The position numbers and the translations under genes were made by a program. A DNA stretch of 64,000 nt, from assembly GCF_030064065.1 (NCBI RefSeq), contig NZ_CP125946.1, positions 1,178,001 through 1,242,000 on the forward strand. The letters are read 5' to 3'. The first letter of the stretch is position 1; every line of letters starts with the position of its first letter. Source of the stretch: Rothia sp. SD9660Na (GTDB taxonomy: Bacteria; Actinomycetota; Actinomycetes; Actinomycetales; Micrococcaceae). The notes beneath the pieces were generated by a model, which was not told where the DNA came from, ran no database searches, and saw only the letters and a list, made by a program, of their open reading frames with translations. Below are positions 9,138 to 18,682 of the stretch, piece after piece.

Positions 9138-10301
9138 ATGTTCCACCCAGCACCCACCCCACGTGCAGCAGTACTCGTCCTTGAAGACGGTACCTTCTAC
9201 CGCGGCGAAAGCTACGGCGCCACCGGCAAGACCCTTGGCGAAGCGGTCTTCTCAACCGGCATGACCGGATACCAGGAAACCCTGACCGACCCCTCCTACG
9301 CGGGGCAGATTGTGGTTCAGACCGCACCCCATATCGGCAACACCGGCGTTAACACCGAGGACGCCGAATCCCGCAAAATCTGGGTTGCAGGCTACGCCGT
9401 GCGCGACGCCGCCCGCCGCCCCTCCAACTGGCGCTCAGAGCGTTCCCTCGATGAGGAACTGGTAGAGCAGGGAATCGTCGGCATCCAGGGCATCGACACC
9501 CGCGCCCTGACCCGTCACCTGCGCAGCGCCGGCTCCATGCGCGCCGGTATCTTCACCGGTTCAGACACAGAACTGCCCCTGGCAGACCTGGTTGCCCAGG
9601 TACAGGCAGCAGCCGAAATGAAGGGCCAGAAACTGGCTGACTCCGTTTCTATCGAAGAGGCCTACACTGTAGAACCCGCTGACCAGGGCTGGGACGGCGA
9701 CGTCAAGGCCACCCTGGTTGCCCTCGACCTGGGTATCAAGGCCATGACCCCGAAACGCTTTGCCGAGCGCGGCGTCCGCGTGCATGTGCTGCCCGCAACC
9801 GCCACCATCGAAGACATCACCGCCCTCAACCCCGACGGTGTCTTCTTCTCTAACGGCCCCGGCGACCCCGCAACCGCGGACGACCAGGTTCAGCTCCTGC
9901 AGTCCGTCCTGCGCACCGGCACCCCCTTCTTCGGTATCTGCTTCGGTAACCAGCTACTGGGCCGCGCCCTGGGCTTCGGCACCTACAAGCTGCCCTTTGG
10001 CCACCGCGGTATCAACCAGCCCGTCATGGACCGCACCACTGGCAAGGTAGAAATCACCGCCCAGAACCACGGCTTCGCCGTAGACGCCCCGCTGGACGGC
10101 GCCGTCACTGCCCCCAACGAAGAATTCGGCCGAGTCGAGGTCTCCCACGTGGGCCTCAACGACCAGGTGGTTGAAGGCCTCCGCTGCCTCGACATCCCCG
10201 CCTTCTCGGTGCAGTACCACCCCGAAGCAGCCGCAGGCCCCCACGACGCTGCCTACCTCTTTGACCGTTTCATCGATCTCATGCTCGAGAAGAAGAACTA
10301 A
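9138..10301 (+). CDS. carA: Carbamoyl phosphate synthase small subunit (glutaminase)
   Basis: CarA hydrolyses glutamine and passes ammonia to CarB. The N-terminal swivel domain begins with [17 protein letters not shown], and GMTGYQE is visible. The class I amidotransferase domain has the nucleophile cysteine in [12 protein letters not shown] near residue 262 and the His-Glu pair in [12 protein letters not shown] near the C-terminus. The 387-residue length is standard. It is followed after 12 bases by carB, with which it forms the complex. The product feeds both pyrimidine and arginine synthesis. Confidence 0.96.
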   Translation: MFHPAPTPRAAVLVLEDGTFYRGESYGATGKTLGEAVFSTGMTGYQETLTDPSYAGQIVVQTAPHIGNTGVNTEDAESRKIWVAGYAVRDAARRPSNWRSERSLDEELVEQGIVGIQGIDTRALTRHLRSAGSMRAGIFTGSDTELPLADLVAQVQAAAEMKGQKLADSVSIEEAYTVEPADQGWDGDVKATLVALDLGIKAMTPKRFAERGVRVHVLPATATIEDITALNPDGVFFSNGPGDPATADDQVQLLQSVLRTGTPFFGICFGNQLLGRALGFGTYKLPFGHRGINQPVMDRTTGKVEITAQNHGFAVDAPLDGAVTAPNEEFGRVEVSHVGLNDQVVEGLRCLDIPAFSVQYHPEAAAGPHDAAYLFDRFIDLMLEKKN

Positions 10302-10313
10302 GGACACCGAACC

Positions 10314-13300
10314 ATGCCGAAGCGTAACGATCTCAACTCAATCCTCGTCATCGGTTCTGGCCCGATCGTCATTGGTCAGGCCGCCGAATTCGACTACTCG
10401 GGTACCCAGGCCCTGCGCGTTCTCAAAGAAGAAGGCGTGCGCGTCATTCTGGTCAACTCCAACCCGGCCACTATTATGACCGACCCCGAGTTTGCCGACG
10501 CCACCTACATCGAACCGATTACCCCAGAGGTCATCGAAAAGATTATTGCCAAGGAAAAGCCCGATGCCATTCTGCCCACCCTCGGTGGTCAGACCGCCCT
10601 CAACGCGGCTATCACCCTCGATGAGCAGGGCATTCTCGACAAGTACGGCGTAGAGCTCATTGGCGCCAACATCGAAGCTATCAACCTGGGCGAAGACCGC
10701 GAGGCCTTCAAGGGCGTCGTTGAGCGTGCCGGTGGCGAATCTGCCCGCTCCGTCATCGTGCACACCATGGAAGAAGCCCTCGAAGCCGCCAAGGAACTGG
10801 GCTACCCCATGGTGGTGCGCCCCTCATTTACCATGGGCGGCCTGGGCTCGGGTATGGCCTACAACGAAGAAGACCTGCACCGCATCGCCGGCGCCGGCAT
10901 CCAGTACAGCCCTACCAGCGAGGTCCTGCTCGAAGAATCCATCCTGGGCTGGAAGGAGTACGAGCTGGAAATGATGCGAGATAAGAACGATAACGTGGTT
11001 GTCGTCTGCTCCATCGAAAACTTCGACCCCGTGGGTGTGCACACCGGTGACTCCATCACCGTAGCCCCCGCCCTCACCCTCACTGACCGCGAGTACCAGA
11101 AGCTTCGCGACATCGCTATCAACGTGATTCGCGAGGTCGGCGTTGACACCGGCGGCTGTAACATCCAGTTCGCCATCGACCCGGCAACAGGCCGCGTCAT
11201 CGTCATCGAGATGAACCCCCGCGTGTCCCGCTCGTCCGCCCTGGCGTCTAAGGCAACCGGCTTCCCGGTTGCCAAGATCGCCACCAAGCTCTCCCTCGGC
11301 TACACCCTGGACGAGATCCCCAACGACATCACCCAGAAGACCCCGGCCTCCTTCGAACCCACCCTCGACTACGTCGTGGTCAAGGTTCCCCGTTTTGCCT
11401 TCGAGAAGTTCCCGGCAGCAGACCCCACCCTGACCACCACCATGAAGTCGGTGGGTGAGGCCATGGCCCTGGGCCGCAACTTCACCGAAGCCCTGCAGAA
11501 AGCCATGCGCTCCATGGAGCAGAAGGGCTCAACCTTCCGCTTCGACAACCCCGAACTCGGTGCGGACGAGTTGGCCGCCCTGATTGAGCAGAGCAAGACC
11601 GCTACCACCGACCGTATTTTCCAGGTCCAGCTGGCCCTGCTGGCTGGTGCTACCGTCGAGCAGATGTACGAGGCAACCGCCATTGACCCCTGGTTCCTCG
11701 ACCAGCTAGTGCTCCTCAACGAGGTTGCCGCAGAAATCGCCGCATCTAAGACCCTGGATGAGCGCACCTTGCGCCTGGCCAAGCGTCACGGCTTCTCCGA
11801 TGCTCAGATCGGTGAGATTCTCGGTATGAGCGAGGCAGTAGTGCGCGGTATCCGCCACGCCCTGAACATCCGCCCCGTCTTCAAGACCGTAGACACCTGC
11901 GCCGCCGAGTTTGAGGCCTTCACCCCTTACCACTACTCTTCCTACGACCAGGAGGACGAGGTAGCCCACCACGAGAAGCCCTCAATCATGATTCTGGGCT
12001 CCGGCCCCAACCGTATCGGCCAGGGTATCGAGTTTGACTACTCCTGCGTCCACGCCTCCATGGTGCTGCGCGAGGCCGGCTACGAGACCGTCATGGTCAA
12101 CTGCAACCCCGAGACCGTATCAACCGACTACGACATCTCTACCCGCCTCTACTTCGAGCCCCTCACCCTGGAAGACGTGCTCGAAATCGTTGAGGCTGAG
12201 CATCGTACCGGTGGCCTGCTGGGCGTCTTCGTGCAGCTCGGTGGCCAGACCCCGCTCAAGCTAGCCCAGGAACTCAAGGCCGCTGGCATCCCGATTCTGG
12301 GCACCTCACCCGAGGCTATCGACCTGGCTGAAGACCGCGGCGAATTCTCCCGCGTACTGGAAGAAGCCGGCCTGATTTCCCCCAAGAACGGCACCGCCTA
12401 CACCTTCGAGAACGCCAAGAAGATTGCGGACGAAATCGGCTACCCCGTGCTGGTGCGCCCCTCCTACGTTCTGGGCGGACGCGGCATGGAGATTGTCTAC
12501 TCTGAAGCTCAGCTGGCCCGCTACCTGGAAAACGCTACCGAGGTTTCACCCTCCCAGCCCGCTCTGATCGATAAGTTCCTTGAGGACGCCGTCGAAATCG
12601 ACGTCGACGCCCTCTTTGACGGTGAAGAGCTTTACCTGGGCGGCGTCATGGAGCACATCGAAGAGGCCGGTATTCACTCGGGCGACTCCGCCTGCACCCT
12701 GCCCCCCATCACCCTGGGCCCGGATGTCATCGAGCAGGTCAAGGAGGCAACCTACAAGATTGCCGCCGGCGTGGGCGTACGCGGTCTGATTAACATTCAG
12801 TTCGCTGTAGCTTCTGAAATTCTCTACGTGATTGAAGCTAACCCCCGTGCTTCTCGTACCGTCCCCTTTGTTTCGAAGGCAACCGGTGTGCAGATGGCTA
12901 AGGCTGCGGCCCTGATTGGTACCGGCAAGACCATTGCAGATCTCAAGGCCGAAGGCTACCTGCCCGCTACCATGGACGGCGCCACCCTGCCCGCCGAAAC
13001 CGCCATCGCGGTCAAGGAAGCTGTGCTGCCCTTCAGCCGCTTCCGTACCCCCGAAGGTGTAGTGGTTGACTCCCTACTCGGCCCCGAAATGCGCTCAACC
13101 GGTGAGGTCATGGGCCTAGACCGCCACTTCGATACCGCCTTCGCTAAGGCTGAAGCATCTGCAGGTTCTAAGCTGCCGACCGAGGGTAAGGTCTTCGTCT
13201 CTGTAGCTAACCGTGACAAGCGCAACTCCATCATCTACGTGAAGATGCTGCAGCAGCTGGGCTTCGAGATTGTCTCGACCGGCGGCACCGCAGACGTTCT

Positions 13301-13619
13301 GCGCCGCAACGGGGTGGAGTCCCTGGTCGTTCCTAAGATTGCAGAAACCAAGGACGGGGAACGCTCCATCGTTGACATGGTGCGCGATGGAGACATAGAC
13401 CTGATTTTCAACACCCCTTCCGGCGGTCAGGCGCGCGGCGATGGCTATGAGATTCGCGCTGCGGCCACCTCGGTAGGCTGCCCCGTGATGACCACCGTCT
13501 CTGAGTTCGGTGCAGCAGTTCAGGGTATTAACGCCCTGCGCGAATACAGCTGGGAGGTCATGAGCCTGCAGGAACACGGCGCCTCCATTGAGGCTGCCCT
13601 GAAAGCTCGGGAGGCCTAA
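10314..13619 (+). CDS. carB: Carbamoyl phosphate synthase large subunit
   Basis: CarB makes carbamoyl phosphate from bicarbonate, ammonia and two ATP. The 1101-residue protein has the expected tandem architecture: two homologous ATP-grasp halves, each starting with a GSGP.(I/R)IGQ..EFDYS motif (near residues 14 and 562), an oligomerisation segment between them, and a C-terminal methylglyoxal-synthase-like domain ([17 protein letters not shown]) that binds allosteric effectors. No domain is missing. The stop overlaps the pyrF start by one base (TAATG). Confidence 0.97.
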   Translation: MPKRNDLNSILVIGSGPIVIGQAAEFDYSGTQALRVLKEEGVRVILVNSNPATIMTDPEFADATYIEPITPEVIEKIIAKEKPDAILPTLGGQTALNAAITLDEQGILDKYGVELIGANIEAINLGEDREAFKGVVERAGGESARSVIVHTMEEALEAAKELGYPMVVRPSFTMGGLGSGMAYNEEDLHRIAGAGIQYSPTSEVLLEESILGWKEYELEMMRDKNDNVVVVCSIENFDPVGVHTGDSITVAPALTLTDREYQKLRDIAINVIREVGVDTGGCNIQFAIDPATGRVIVIEMNPRVSRSSALASKATGFPVAKIATKLSLGYTLDEIPNDITQKTPASFEPTLDYVVVKVPRFAFEKFPAADPTLTTTMKSVGEAMALGRNFTEALQKAMRSMEQKGSTFRFDNPELGADELAALIEQSKTATTDRIFQVQLALLAGATVEQMYEATAIDPWFLDQLVLLNEVAAEIAASKTLDERTLRLAKRHGFSDAQIGEILGMSEAVVRGIRHALNIRPVFKTVDTCAAEFEAFTPYHYSSYDQEDEVAHHEKPSIMILGSGPNRIGQGIEFDYSCVHASMVLREAGYETVMVNCNPETVSTDYDISTRLYFEPLTLEDVLEIVEAEHRTGGLLGVFVQLGGQTPLKLAQELKAAGIPILGTSPEAIDLAEDRGEFSRVLEEAGLISPKNGTAYTFENAKKIADEIGYPVLVRPSYVLGGRGMEIVYSEAQLARYLENATEVSPSQPALIDKFLEDAVEIDVDALFDGEELYLGGVMEHIEEAGIHSGDSACTLPPITLGPDVIEQVKEATYKIAAGVGVRGLINIQFAVASEILYVIEANPRASRTVPFVSKATGVQMAKAAALIGTGKTIADLKAEGYLPATMDGATLPAETAIAVKEAVLPFSRFRTPEGVVVDSLLGPEMRSTGEVMGLDRHFDTAFAKAEASAGSKLPTEGKVFVSVANRDKRNSIIYVKMLQQLGFEIVSTGGTADVLRRNGVESLVVPKIAETKDGERSIVDMVRDGDIDLIFNTPSGGQARGDGYEIRAAATSVGCPVMTTVSEFGAAVQGINALREYSWEVMSLQEHGASIEAALKAREA

Positions 13620-14461
13620 TGTCACGCGGTTTTGGTGATCGCCTGGCTGCGGCTATGGGGGAGAAGGGCCCCCTCTGCGTGGGCATAGACCCCCACCCCG
13701 CCTTGCTCGATGCCTGGGGGCTGCCCGACACCGCGGCGTCCTTAACCACCTTCGCCTCGACCGTGCTTGAGGCTTGCGGCCAGGTAGCCGCAGCCCTCAA
13801 GCCCCAGGTGGCGCTCTTTGAGCGCCACGGTTCAGCGGGTCTGGCTGCCCTCGAGCAGCTGCAGCGGGATGCTGCGGACGCCGGTGTTCTAGTTGTTGCC
13901 GACGCCAAGCGCGGCGATATCGGCTCGACCATGGCAGCCTATGCGGACGCCTGGCTGGGTGAGACTTCACCGCTGGGTACCGATTCAGTGACCCTGAGCC
14001 CCTACCTGGGGTTTGAGTCTTTGCGCCCGGCCCTTGACCTGGCCGACCGCAATGACCGGGGCACCTTCGTGCTCGCGCTGACCTCGAACCCCGAGGGGCA
14101 GACCGTGCAGCATGTGGGCGGTACCTCATCTGTTGCCGCATCGATTATCGCCGCGGCCCGGGCTGAGAACGACCAGCGCCAGTGGGAGGCCATAGGCCCC
14201 TGCGGTCTGGTGGTAGGCGCAACCGTCGCTGATGCCCTGCAGAAGCTAGAGATTGATCTCTCGACCTTCAACGGGCCCATTCTGGCACCGGGTTTCGGCG
14301 CCCAAGGAGCTACGGCACACGACCTCTATACCGTTTTTGCCGGTATCGAGAACCAGGTGCTGGTGAACTCGAGTCGAGGCGTGCTGGCGGCGGGGCCGTC
14401 GACTCAAGGGCTACGTCAGGCGGCTGAAAAGGCTCGTGACGAGCTTCTAAATGCCCGGTAG
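13619..14461 (+). CDS. pyrF: Orotidine 5'-phosphate decarboxylase
   Basis: PyrF decarboxylates OMP to UMP, the last step of the pathway. The catalytic motif DAKRGDIGSTMAAYA with its Asp-Lys-Asp network lies near residue 98, CVGIDPHPALLDAWG is near the N-terminus, and the phosphate-binding loop LAPGFGAQG is near residue 222. At 280 residues it belongs to the longer type 2 family typical of actinobacteria and mycobacteria. The start overlaps the carB stop. pyrE is not in the window, and pyrD lies separately at 49.7 kb. A hairpin terminator follows. Confidence 0.95.
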   Translation: MSRGFGDRLAAAMGEKGPLCVGIDPHPALLDAWGLPDTAASLTTFASTVLEACGQVAAALKPQVALFERHGSAGLAALEQLQRDAADAGVLVVADAKRGDIGSTMAAYADAWLGETSPLGTDSVTLSPYLGFESLRPALDLADRNDRGTFVLALTSNPEGQTVQHVGGTSSVAASIIAAARAENDQRQWEAIGPCGLVVGATVADALQKLEIDLSTFNGPILAPGFGAQGATAHDLYTVFAGIENQVLVNSSRGVLAAGPSTQGLRQAAEKARDELLNAR

Positions 14462-14471
14462 AGTCTAGACC

Positions 14472-14516
14472 AACAAAAATGGTGGGAGTTTGAAACAAAT
14501 TCCCACCATTTTTGTT
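14472..14516 (+). terminator. Rho-independent terminator of the pyr operon
   Basis: Bases 14472-14487 pair with 14501-14516 (16 bp). The inner bases can extend the stem almost to an AAA loop. The right arm ends in a T-rich run. Confidence 0.85.
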
Positions 14517-14704
14517 TAAAACAAGGTTACTGACGGGTAACTATCTTCCATAACCGTTTCTGACATGCTATTTTGTAATTGTTGGTTCGCAAATAGATAA
14601 GCAACACCCCCCAAGAATGAGCAAAGTTGCTCGGTTGCATGTTTATTCCAACACACCCCACCCCTTTTGCCTTACACGGCATCTCGCACAGAAGGACAAG
14701 GATT

Positions 14705-15019
14705 ATGCCTCTTCAGCCCCTCACCGAAGAACAGCGCGCCGACGCTCGCGAAAAGGCCAAGAAGGCCCGTGTTACCCGCGCCGAAATCAAGGACGCCGTT
14801 AAGAACAAGCAGATTACTATTGCAGAAGTTCTCAAGCGCGCCGAAACTGACGAAGCAGTCGCTAGACTGAAGGTAACCGACCTGCTCACCTCCCTGCCGG
14901 GTGTGGGTGAGGTCCGTACCGAGAACATTTTGAACGAACTGAATATTGCTGCGTCCCGCCGTCTGCGTGGTCTTGGTATCCACCAGCGTAAGGCACTCAT
15001 CAATCTTCTCGACCGATAA
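14705..15019 (+). CDS. mihF: Actinobacterial integration host factor (mIHF)
   Basis: mIHF is a small sequence-tolerant DNA-binding nucleoid protein of actinobacteria, unrelated in fold to E. coli IHF. The 104 residues include an N-terminal helical arm ([18 protein letters not shown]) and the helix-two-turn-helix core with [20 protein letters not shown] and the signature [15 protein letters not shown] chose ATG 14705, preceded by AGAAGGACAAGG; the frame extends upstream without family similarity. Its place just before gmk is conserved across actinobacteria. The 243-base gap after pyrF holds the terminator and probably this gene's promoter, which I cannot place. Confidence 0.92.
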   Translation: MPLQPLTEEQRADAREKAKKARVTRAEIKDAVKNKQITIAEVLKRAETDEAVARLKVTDLLTSLPGVGEVRTENILNELNIAASRRLRGLGIHQRKALINLLDR

Positions 15020-15027
15020 GGGAAACC

Positions 15028-15603
15028 ATGGCTGAACAGACCGCAGCACCTAAACTGACCGTGCTAGCTGGCCCCACTGCCGTTGGCAAGGGAACCGTTT
15101 CTGCTTACATTCGTGAGCACTACCCAGAGGTGTGGTTCTCTGTCTCCGCCACCACCCGCGACCCCCGCCCGGGCGAAGAGGACGGCGTGCACTACTACTT
15201 CGTCTCAGATGAAGAATTTGAGTCGATGGTAGAGAACCGCAAGATGCTGGAATGGGCCACTGTGCACAACTCCTACAAGTACGGCACGATTCGCTCCATG
15301 GTGCAGAAGCAGCTGGACGCCGGCAAGCACGTCCTACTCGAAATCGACCTGCAGGGCGCCCGCCAGGTGCGCAACGCCATGCCCGAAGCGCAGCTCATTT
15401 TCTTAGCTCCTCCCAGCTGGGACGAACTGGTATCCCGCCTCATTGGTCGAGGAACTGAGTCCCCGCAGGAGCAGGAGGCCCGCCTCGATACTGCCAAGAT
15501 TGAGCTGGCTGCTGAGCCTGAGTTCGATTACACCGTCATCAACGAAACCGTGGCAGAAGCGGCGGAAGAAATCGTGCGTCTCATGGGTGCTCACCACAAG
15601 TAA
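15028..15603 (+). CDS. gmk: Guanylate kinase
   Basis: Gmk phosphorylates GMP to GDP. The P-loop is [11 protein letters not shown] (residues 12-22). The GMP-binding block includes [19 protein letters not shown], and [13 protein letters not shown] follows. At 191 residues it is typical. It starts eight bases after mihF, so the two are probably co-transcribed, and a GC-rich hairpin ends the unit. Together with the pyr genes the region is rich in nucleotide metabolism. Confidence 0.95.
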   Translation: MAEQTAAPKLTVLAGPTAVGKGTVSAYIREHYPEVWFSVSATTRDPRPGEEDGVHYYFVSDEEFESMVENRKMLEWATVHNSYKYGTIRSMVQKQLDAGKHVLLEIDLQGARQVRNAMPEAQLIFLAPPSWDELVSRLIGRGTESPQEQEARLDTAKIELAAEPEFDYTVINETVAEAAEEIVRLMGAHHK

Positions 15604-15617
15604 GCCAGGGAGTCGCT

Positions 15618-15664
15618 AGGGCGGCGGTTTAGGGGAATATCACCCCTGCACCGCCGCCCTTTTG
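15618..15664 (+). terminator. Terminator after gmk
   Basis: AGGGCGGCGG (15618-15627) pairs with CCGCCGCCCT (15651-15660), with an inner AGGGG/CCCCT stem, followed by a short T-run. Confidence 0.8.
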
Positions 15665-15680
15665 CGTGACAAAAAAACGG

Positions 15681-15710
15681 TTGACCGATAGTATAGGTAG
15701 AGTTTTATAC
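15681..15710 (+). promoter_or_regulatory. Promoter for rpoZ
   Basis: TTGACC (15681-15686) and TTATAC (15705-15710) are separated by 18 bases, close to the vegetative sigma consensus. RNA would start near 15717, about 40 bases before the rpoZ start. Confidence 0.6.
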
Positions 15711-15758
15711 CACCGGTAGATTCGGTGGTGAGCAAGCACAGTCAAGATGGAGTCTTAC

Positions 15759-16145
15759 GTGGCAAACGCACACAACGATGAAGGTATCATCAATCCCAGC
15801 GCAGACGCTCTGATCCAAAAAGCTGAGTCGAAGTACGGTCTGGTGATTTTTGGTGCTCGCCGTGCTCGCCAGATTAACGCCTACTACTCACAGCTTCACG
15901 AGAACCTGTACGATCACGTAGGCCCCCTGGTAGATTCTGAGCCCAACAAGAAGTCGCTCTCTGTGGCTATGCGTGAAATCAACGAAGGCCTGATTGAGGC
16001 CCGCCATATCGCCGATGGCCAGTTCGATGAAAACGGCACCCTGCTGCACGAGGATGAGCCCAGCGCTTTCCTGGCCGGTGGCGACTTCTACATCGACGAG
16101 CCCTTCGTTGAATACGTCGACGCTGAAGATGCAGATCAGGCCTAA
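15759..16145 (+). CDS. rpoZ: RNA polymerase omega subunit
   Basis: Omega stabilises the beta-prime subunit during RNA polymerase assembly. The conserved core [21 protein letters not shown] through [16 protein letters not shown] is at the N-terminus, followed by the actinobacterial [16 protein letters not shown] block. An acidic tail of about 45 residues extends beyond the common family length. I favour GTG 15759, which has TGGAG six bases upstream; ATG 15747 would add four residues but overlaps poorly with any ribosome site. It sits between gmk and coaBC, the usual place. Confidence 0.9.
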   Translation: MANAHNDEGIINPSADALIQKAESKYGLVIFGARRARQINAYYSQLHENLYDHVGPLVDSEPNKKSLSVAMREINEGLIEARHIADGQFDENGTLLHEDEPSAFLAGGDFYIDEPFVEYVDAEDADQA

Positions 16146-16158
16146 TCTGCAGTAGCTC

Positions 16159-17457
16159 ATGCGAGTTGTTATTGGCATTGGAGGGGGCATTGCTGCCTAT
16201 AAGGCGGCAATGCTCCTTCGTCTTTTCGGTAAGGCCGGGCACGAGGCTATTGCGGTACCCACCGAGGCTGCCCTCAAGTTTGTGGGGCAGCCTACTCTTG
16301 AAGCCCTGAGCGGCAACCCGGTGTCGGTGGACGTCTTTGAGCGGGTTCCCGAGGTCAATCACGTGCGGCAGGCTGAGCAGGCTGACGCTGTGATTGTTGC
16401 CCCGGCGACAGCTGACCTCATGGCTCGTTTAGCAGCTGGGCGGGCTAACGACCTGCTGACTGCAACCGTGCTGACCACTCATGCCCCAGTTATTTTAGCG
16501 CCGGCGATGCACACCCAGATGTGGGAGCACCCGGCTACCCAGGCCAACGTAGCGACCCTGAAGTCCTACGGCTACCACGTCATCGAGCCTGCCGTGGGTC
16601 GACTGACCGGCCCCGACTCCGGCGTGGGGCGCCTGCCCGAGCCTGAAGATATCTTTACTCAGGCTCTTGCTCTTTTGGGATGGAATCAGGACGCCGCGGG
16701 GGAGGGCCAGCCGGTTGAGGCAGGTGGGCTGCCCCTGGCTGGGCAGCGACTGCTCATTACAGTCGGCGGTACCCGTGAAGCCCTCGACCCGGTGCGCTTC
16801 TTGGGCAACCGATCCTCGGGCAAGCAGGGCATTGCCCTTGCTACTGCCGCTACTGAACTTGGCGCACAGGTACACCTCATTGCAGCTCATGTGGAGGTCG
16901 AGATACCGGGTAACCTGCACCGGGTCACCCGGGTATCAAGTGCCCTGCAGCTGCGCGAAGCCGTGTTTGAGCACCTGGCAGCCACCGACGTCCTGATTAT
17001 GACCGCGGCGGTGGCCGACTTCAGGCCGGCAGAGTACGCGGACGCCAAGATTAAAAAGACGGACGACCCCGGCCAAGACCCCGTGATTAGGCTGGTGCGC
17101 AACCCCGACGTCCTCAAAGAAGCCGTGCTCTACCGCGAGGAAAACCCGCAGCGAGCACCCCACACCATCGTTGGTTTTGCTGCCGAGACCGGGGATGCCA
17201 CCACAAGCCCGCTCGACTACGGCCGCGCCAAGCTGGCGCGCAAGGGCTGCGACTACCTGGCGGTGAACACCGTGAGCGAAACCCAGGGATTTGGGGCAGA
17301 TAGCAACACTATTACCCTGCTCTCGGGCCAGAATGACCGCGAGGTAACCCTCCAGGGCAGCAAGCTCGACGTCTCCCGCGCAATACTTCGTCATATAGCG
17401 CAAGAATTCAACAATCATTCACCAAGTAGCCCCACCGGGCCGAGAGAAGTACAGTAA
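16159..17457 (+). CDS. coaBC: Bifunctional phosphopantothenoylcysteine decarboxylase / phosphopantothenate-cysteine ligase
   Basis: CoaBC catalyses two consecutive steps of coenzyme A synthesis. The N-terminal flavoprotein domain shows [17 protein letters not shown] (residues 6-22), the decarboxylase histidine in the VNHVRQA region and the [14 protein letters not shown] motif. The C-terminal ligase domain starts around residue 195 with [20 protein letters not shown] and contains [10 protein letters not shown] and KIKKTDDP. At 432 residues it is full length. The ATG lacks a clear ribosome site; a TAATCT box at 16143 could give an internal start with a very short leader. Confidence 0.94.
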   Translation: MRVVIGIGGGIAAYKAAMLLRLFGKAGHEAIAVPTEAALKFVGQPTLEALSGNPVSVDVFERVPEVNHVRQAEQADAVIVAPATADLMARLAAGRANDLLTATVLTTHAPVILAPAMHTQMWEHPATQANVATLKSYGYHVIEPAVGRLTGPDSGVGRLPEPEDIFTQALALLGWNQDAAGEGQPVEAGGLPLAGQRLLITVGGTREALDPVRFLGNRSSGKQGIALATAATELGAQVHLIAAHVEVEIPGNLHRVTRVSSALQLREAVFEHLAATDVLIMTAAVADFRPAEYADAKIKKTDDPGQDPVIRLVRNPDVLKEAVLYREENPQRAPHTIVGFAAETGDATTSPLDYGRAKLARKGCDYLAVNTVSETQGFGADSNTITLLSGQNDREVTLQGSKLDVSRAILRHIAQEFNNHSPSSPTGPREVQ

Positions 17458-17462
17458 AAACC

Positions 17463-18668
17463 GTGACTGAAAATAATCATCTTCGTTTATTCACCAGTGA
17501 GTCCGTGACCGAGGGCCACCCCGACAAGATTTGTGACCAGATCTCTGACTCAATCCTGGACGCTCTGCTGACCGTTGACCCGCTCTCAAACGTAGCGGTT
17601 GAAACCCTGGTCACCACCGGCCAGGTGCACGTAGCGGGTGAGGTGACCACCAACGGTTACGTCGATATCCCCAGTATTGTGCGCAAGACTATCCTCAACA
17701 TCGGCTACAACTCATCCACCCACGGCTTCGACGGTGAATTCTGTGGCGTGTCTGTATCGATTGGCGAGCAGTCACCAGACATTAACTCGGGTGTTTACAA
17801 CTCCCTCGAAGCCCGCCAGGGCACCGCAGCCGACGACCTGGACCGTCAGGGTGCAGGCGACCAGGGCATCATGTTCGGTTACGCCACCAACGAGACCGAA
17901 GTGCTCATGCCCGCCCCCATTTACGTTGCCCACCGCCTGGCCGAGCAGCTGACCAAGGTACGCAAGGACGGCACCCTGCCCAACCTGCGCCCCGACGGCA
18001 AGACCCAGGTCACCCTGGGCTACGACGAGAACTTCAAGCCCGTCATGATTGACACCGTTGTGGTATCGACCCAGCACACCGCAGACTACGATCTCGACCA
18101 GCTTGCAGCCGATATTCAGCAGCACGTGATTGAGCCGGTTCTGGCCAGCTTCGACTTTGACTCGTCTCAGGCCAAGTTCATCATCAACCCCGCAGGTCGC
18201 TTCGTTCAGGGTGGTCCCGTGGGCGACGCCGGTCTGACCGGCCGCAAGATTATTGTGGATACCTACGGTGGCATGGCCCGCCACGGTGGCGGTGCCTTCT
18301 CAGGTAAGGACCCCTCTAAGGTTGACCGTTCTGCCGCCTACGCCATGCGCTGGGTTGCCAAGAACATCGTTGCTGCCGGACTCGCCGACCGCGCCGAGGT
18401 TCAGGTCGCCTACGCTATTGGTCAGGCCGCCCCCGTCGGTATCTACGTTGAAACCTTCGGCACCGAAAAGGTCGAAATCTTCAAGATTGAACAGGCTATC
18501 CGCGAGGTCTTCGACCTGCGCCCACTGGCCATTATTCGCGACCTAGAGCTGCGCCGTCCTATCTACGCCAAGACCGCCGCTAACGGCCACTTCGGCCGCG
18601 AAGAGCGCGAGTTCACCTGGGAACGCACCAACCGCGTGAGCGAACTCAAGGCGGCTGTAGGCCTCTAA
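17463..18668 (+). CDS. metK: S-adenosylmethionine synthase
   Basis: MetK makes SAM from methionine and ATP. The signature segments are [20 protein letters not shown] near residue 14, [15 protein letters not shown] near residue 136 and [19 protein letters not shown] in the C-terminal half. The 401 residues are normal. The start GTG follows coaBC by five bases and has no good ribosome site. TACAGT (17450-17455) lies seven bases before it, so a leaderless mRNA from an internal promoter is possible. The coaBC-metK-priA order is conserved in actinobacteria. Confidence 0.96.
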   Translation: MTENNHLRLFTSESVTEGHPDKICDQISDSILDALLTVDPLSNVAVETLVTTGQVHVAGEVTTNGYVDIPSIVRKTILNIGYNSSTHGFDGEFCGVSVSIGEQSPDINSGVYNSLEARQGTAADDLDRQGAGDQGIMFGYATNETEVLMPAPIYVAHRLAEQLTKVRKDGTLPNLRPDGKTQVTLGYDENFKPVMIDTVVVSTQHTADYDLDQLAADIQQHVIEPVLASFDFDSSQAKFIINPAGRFVQGGPVGDAGLTGRKIIVDTYGGMARHGGGAFSGKDPSKVDRSAAYAMRWVAKNIVAAGLADRAEVQVAYAIGQAAPVGIYVETFGTEKVEIFKIEQAIREVFDLRPLAIIRDLELRRPIYAKTAANGHFGREEREFTWERTNRVSELKAAVGL

Positions 18669-18670
18669 GC

Positions 18671-18676
18671 TAAAAT
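18671..18676 (+). promoter_or_regulatory. -10 box of a possible leaderless priA transcript
   Basis: TAAAAT ends six bases before the priA ATG, so RNA would begin at or next to the start codon. No ribosome binding site is present in the 14-base metK-priA gap. Confidence 0.45.
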
Positions 18677-18682
18677 GTCTGT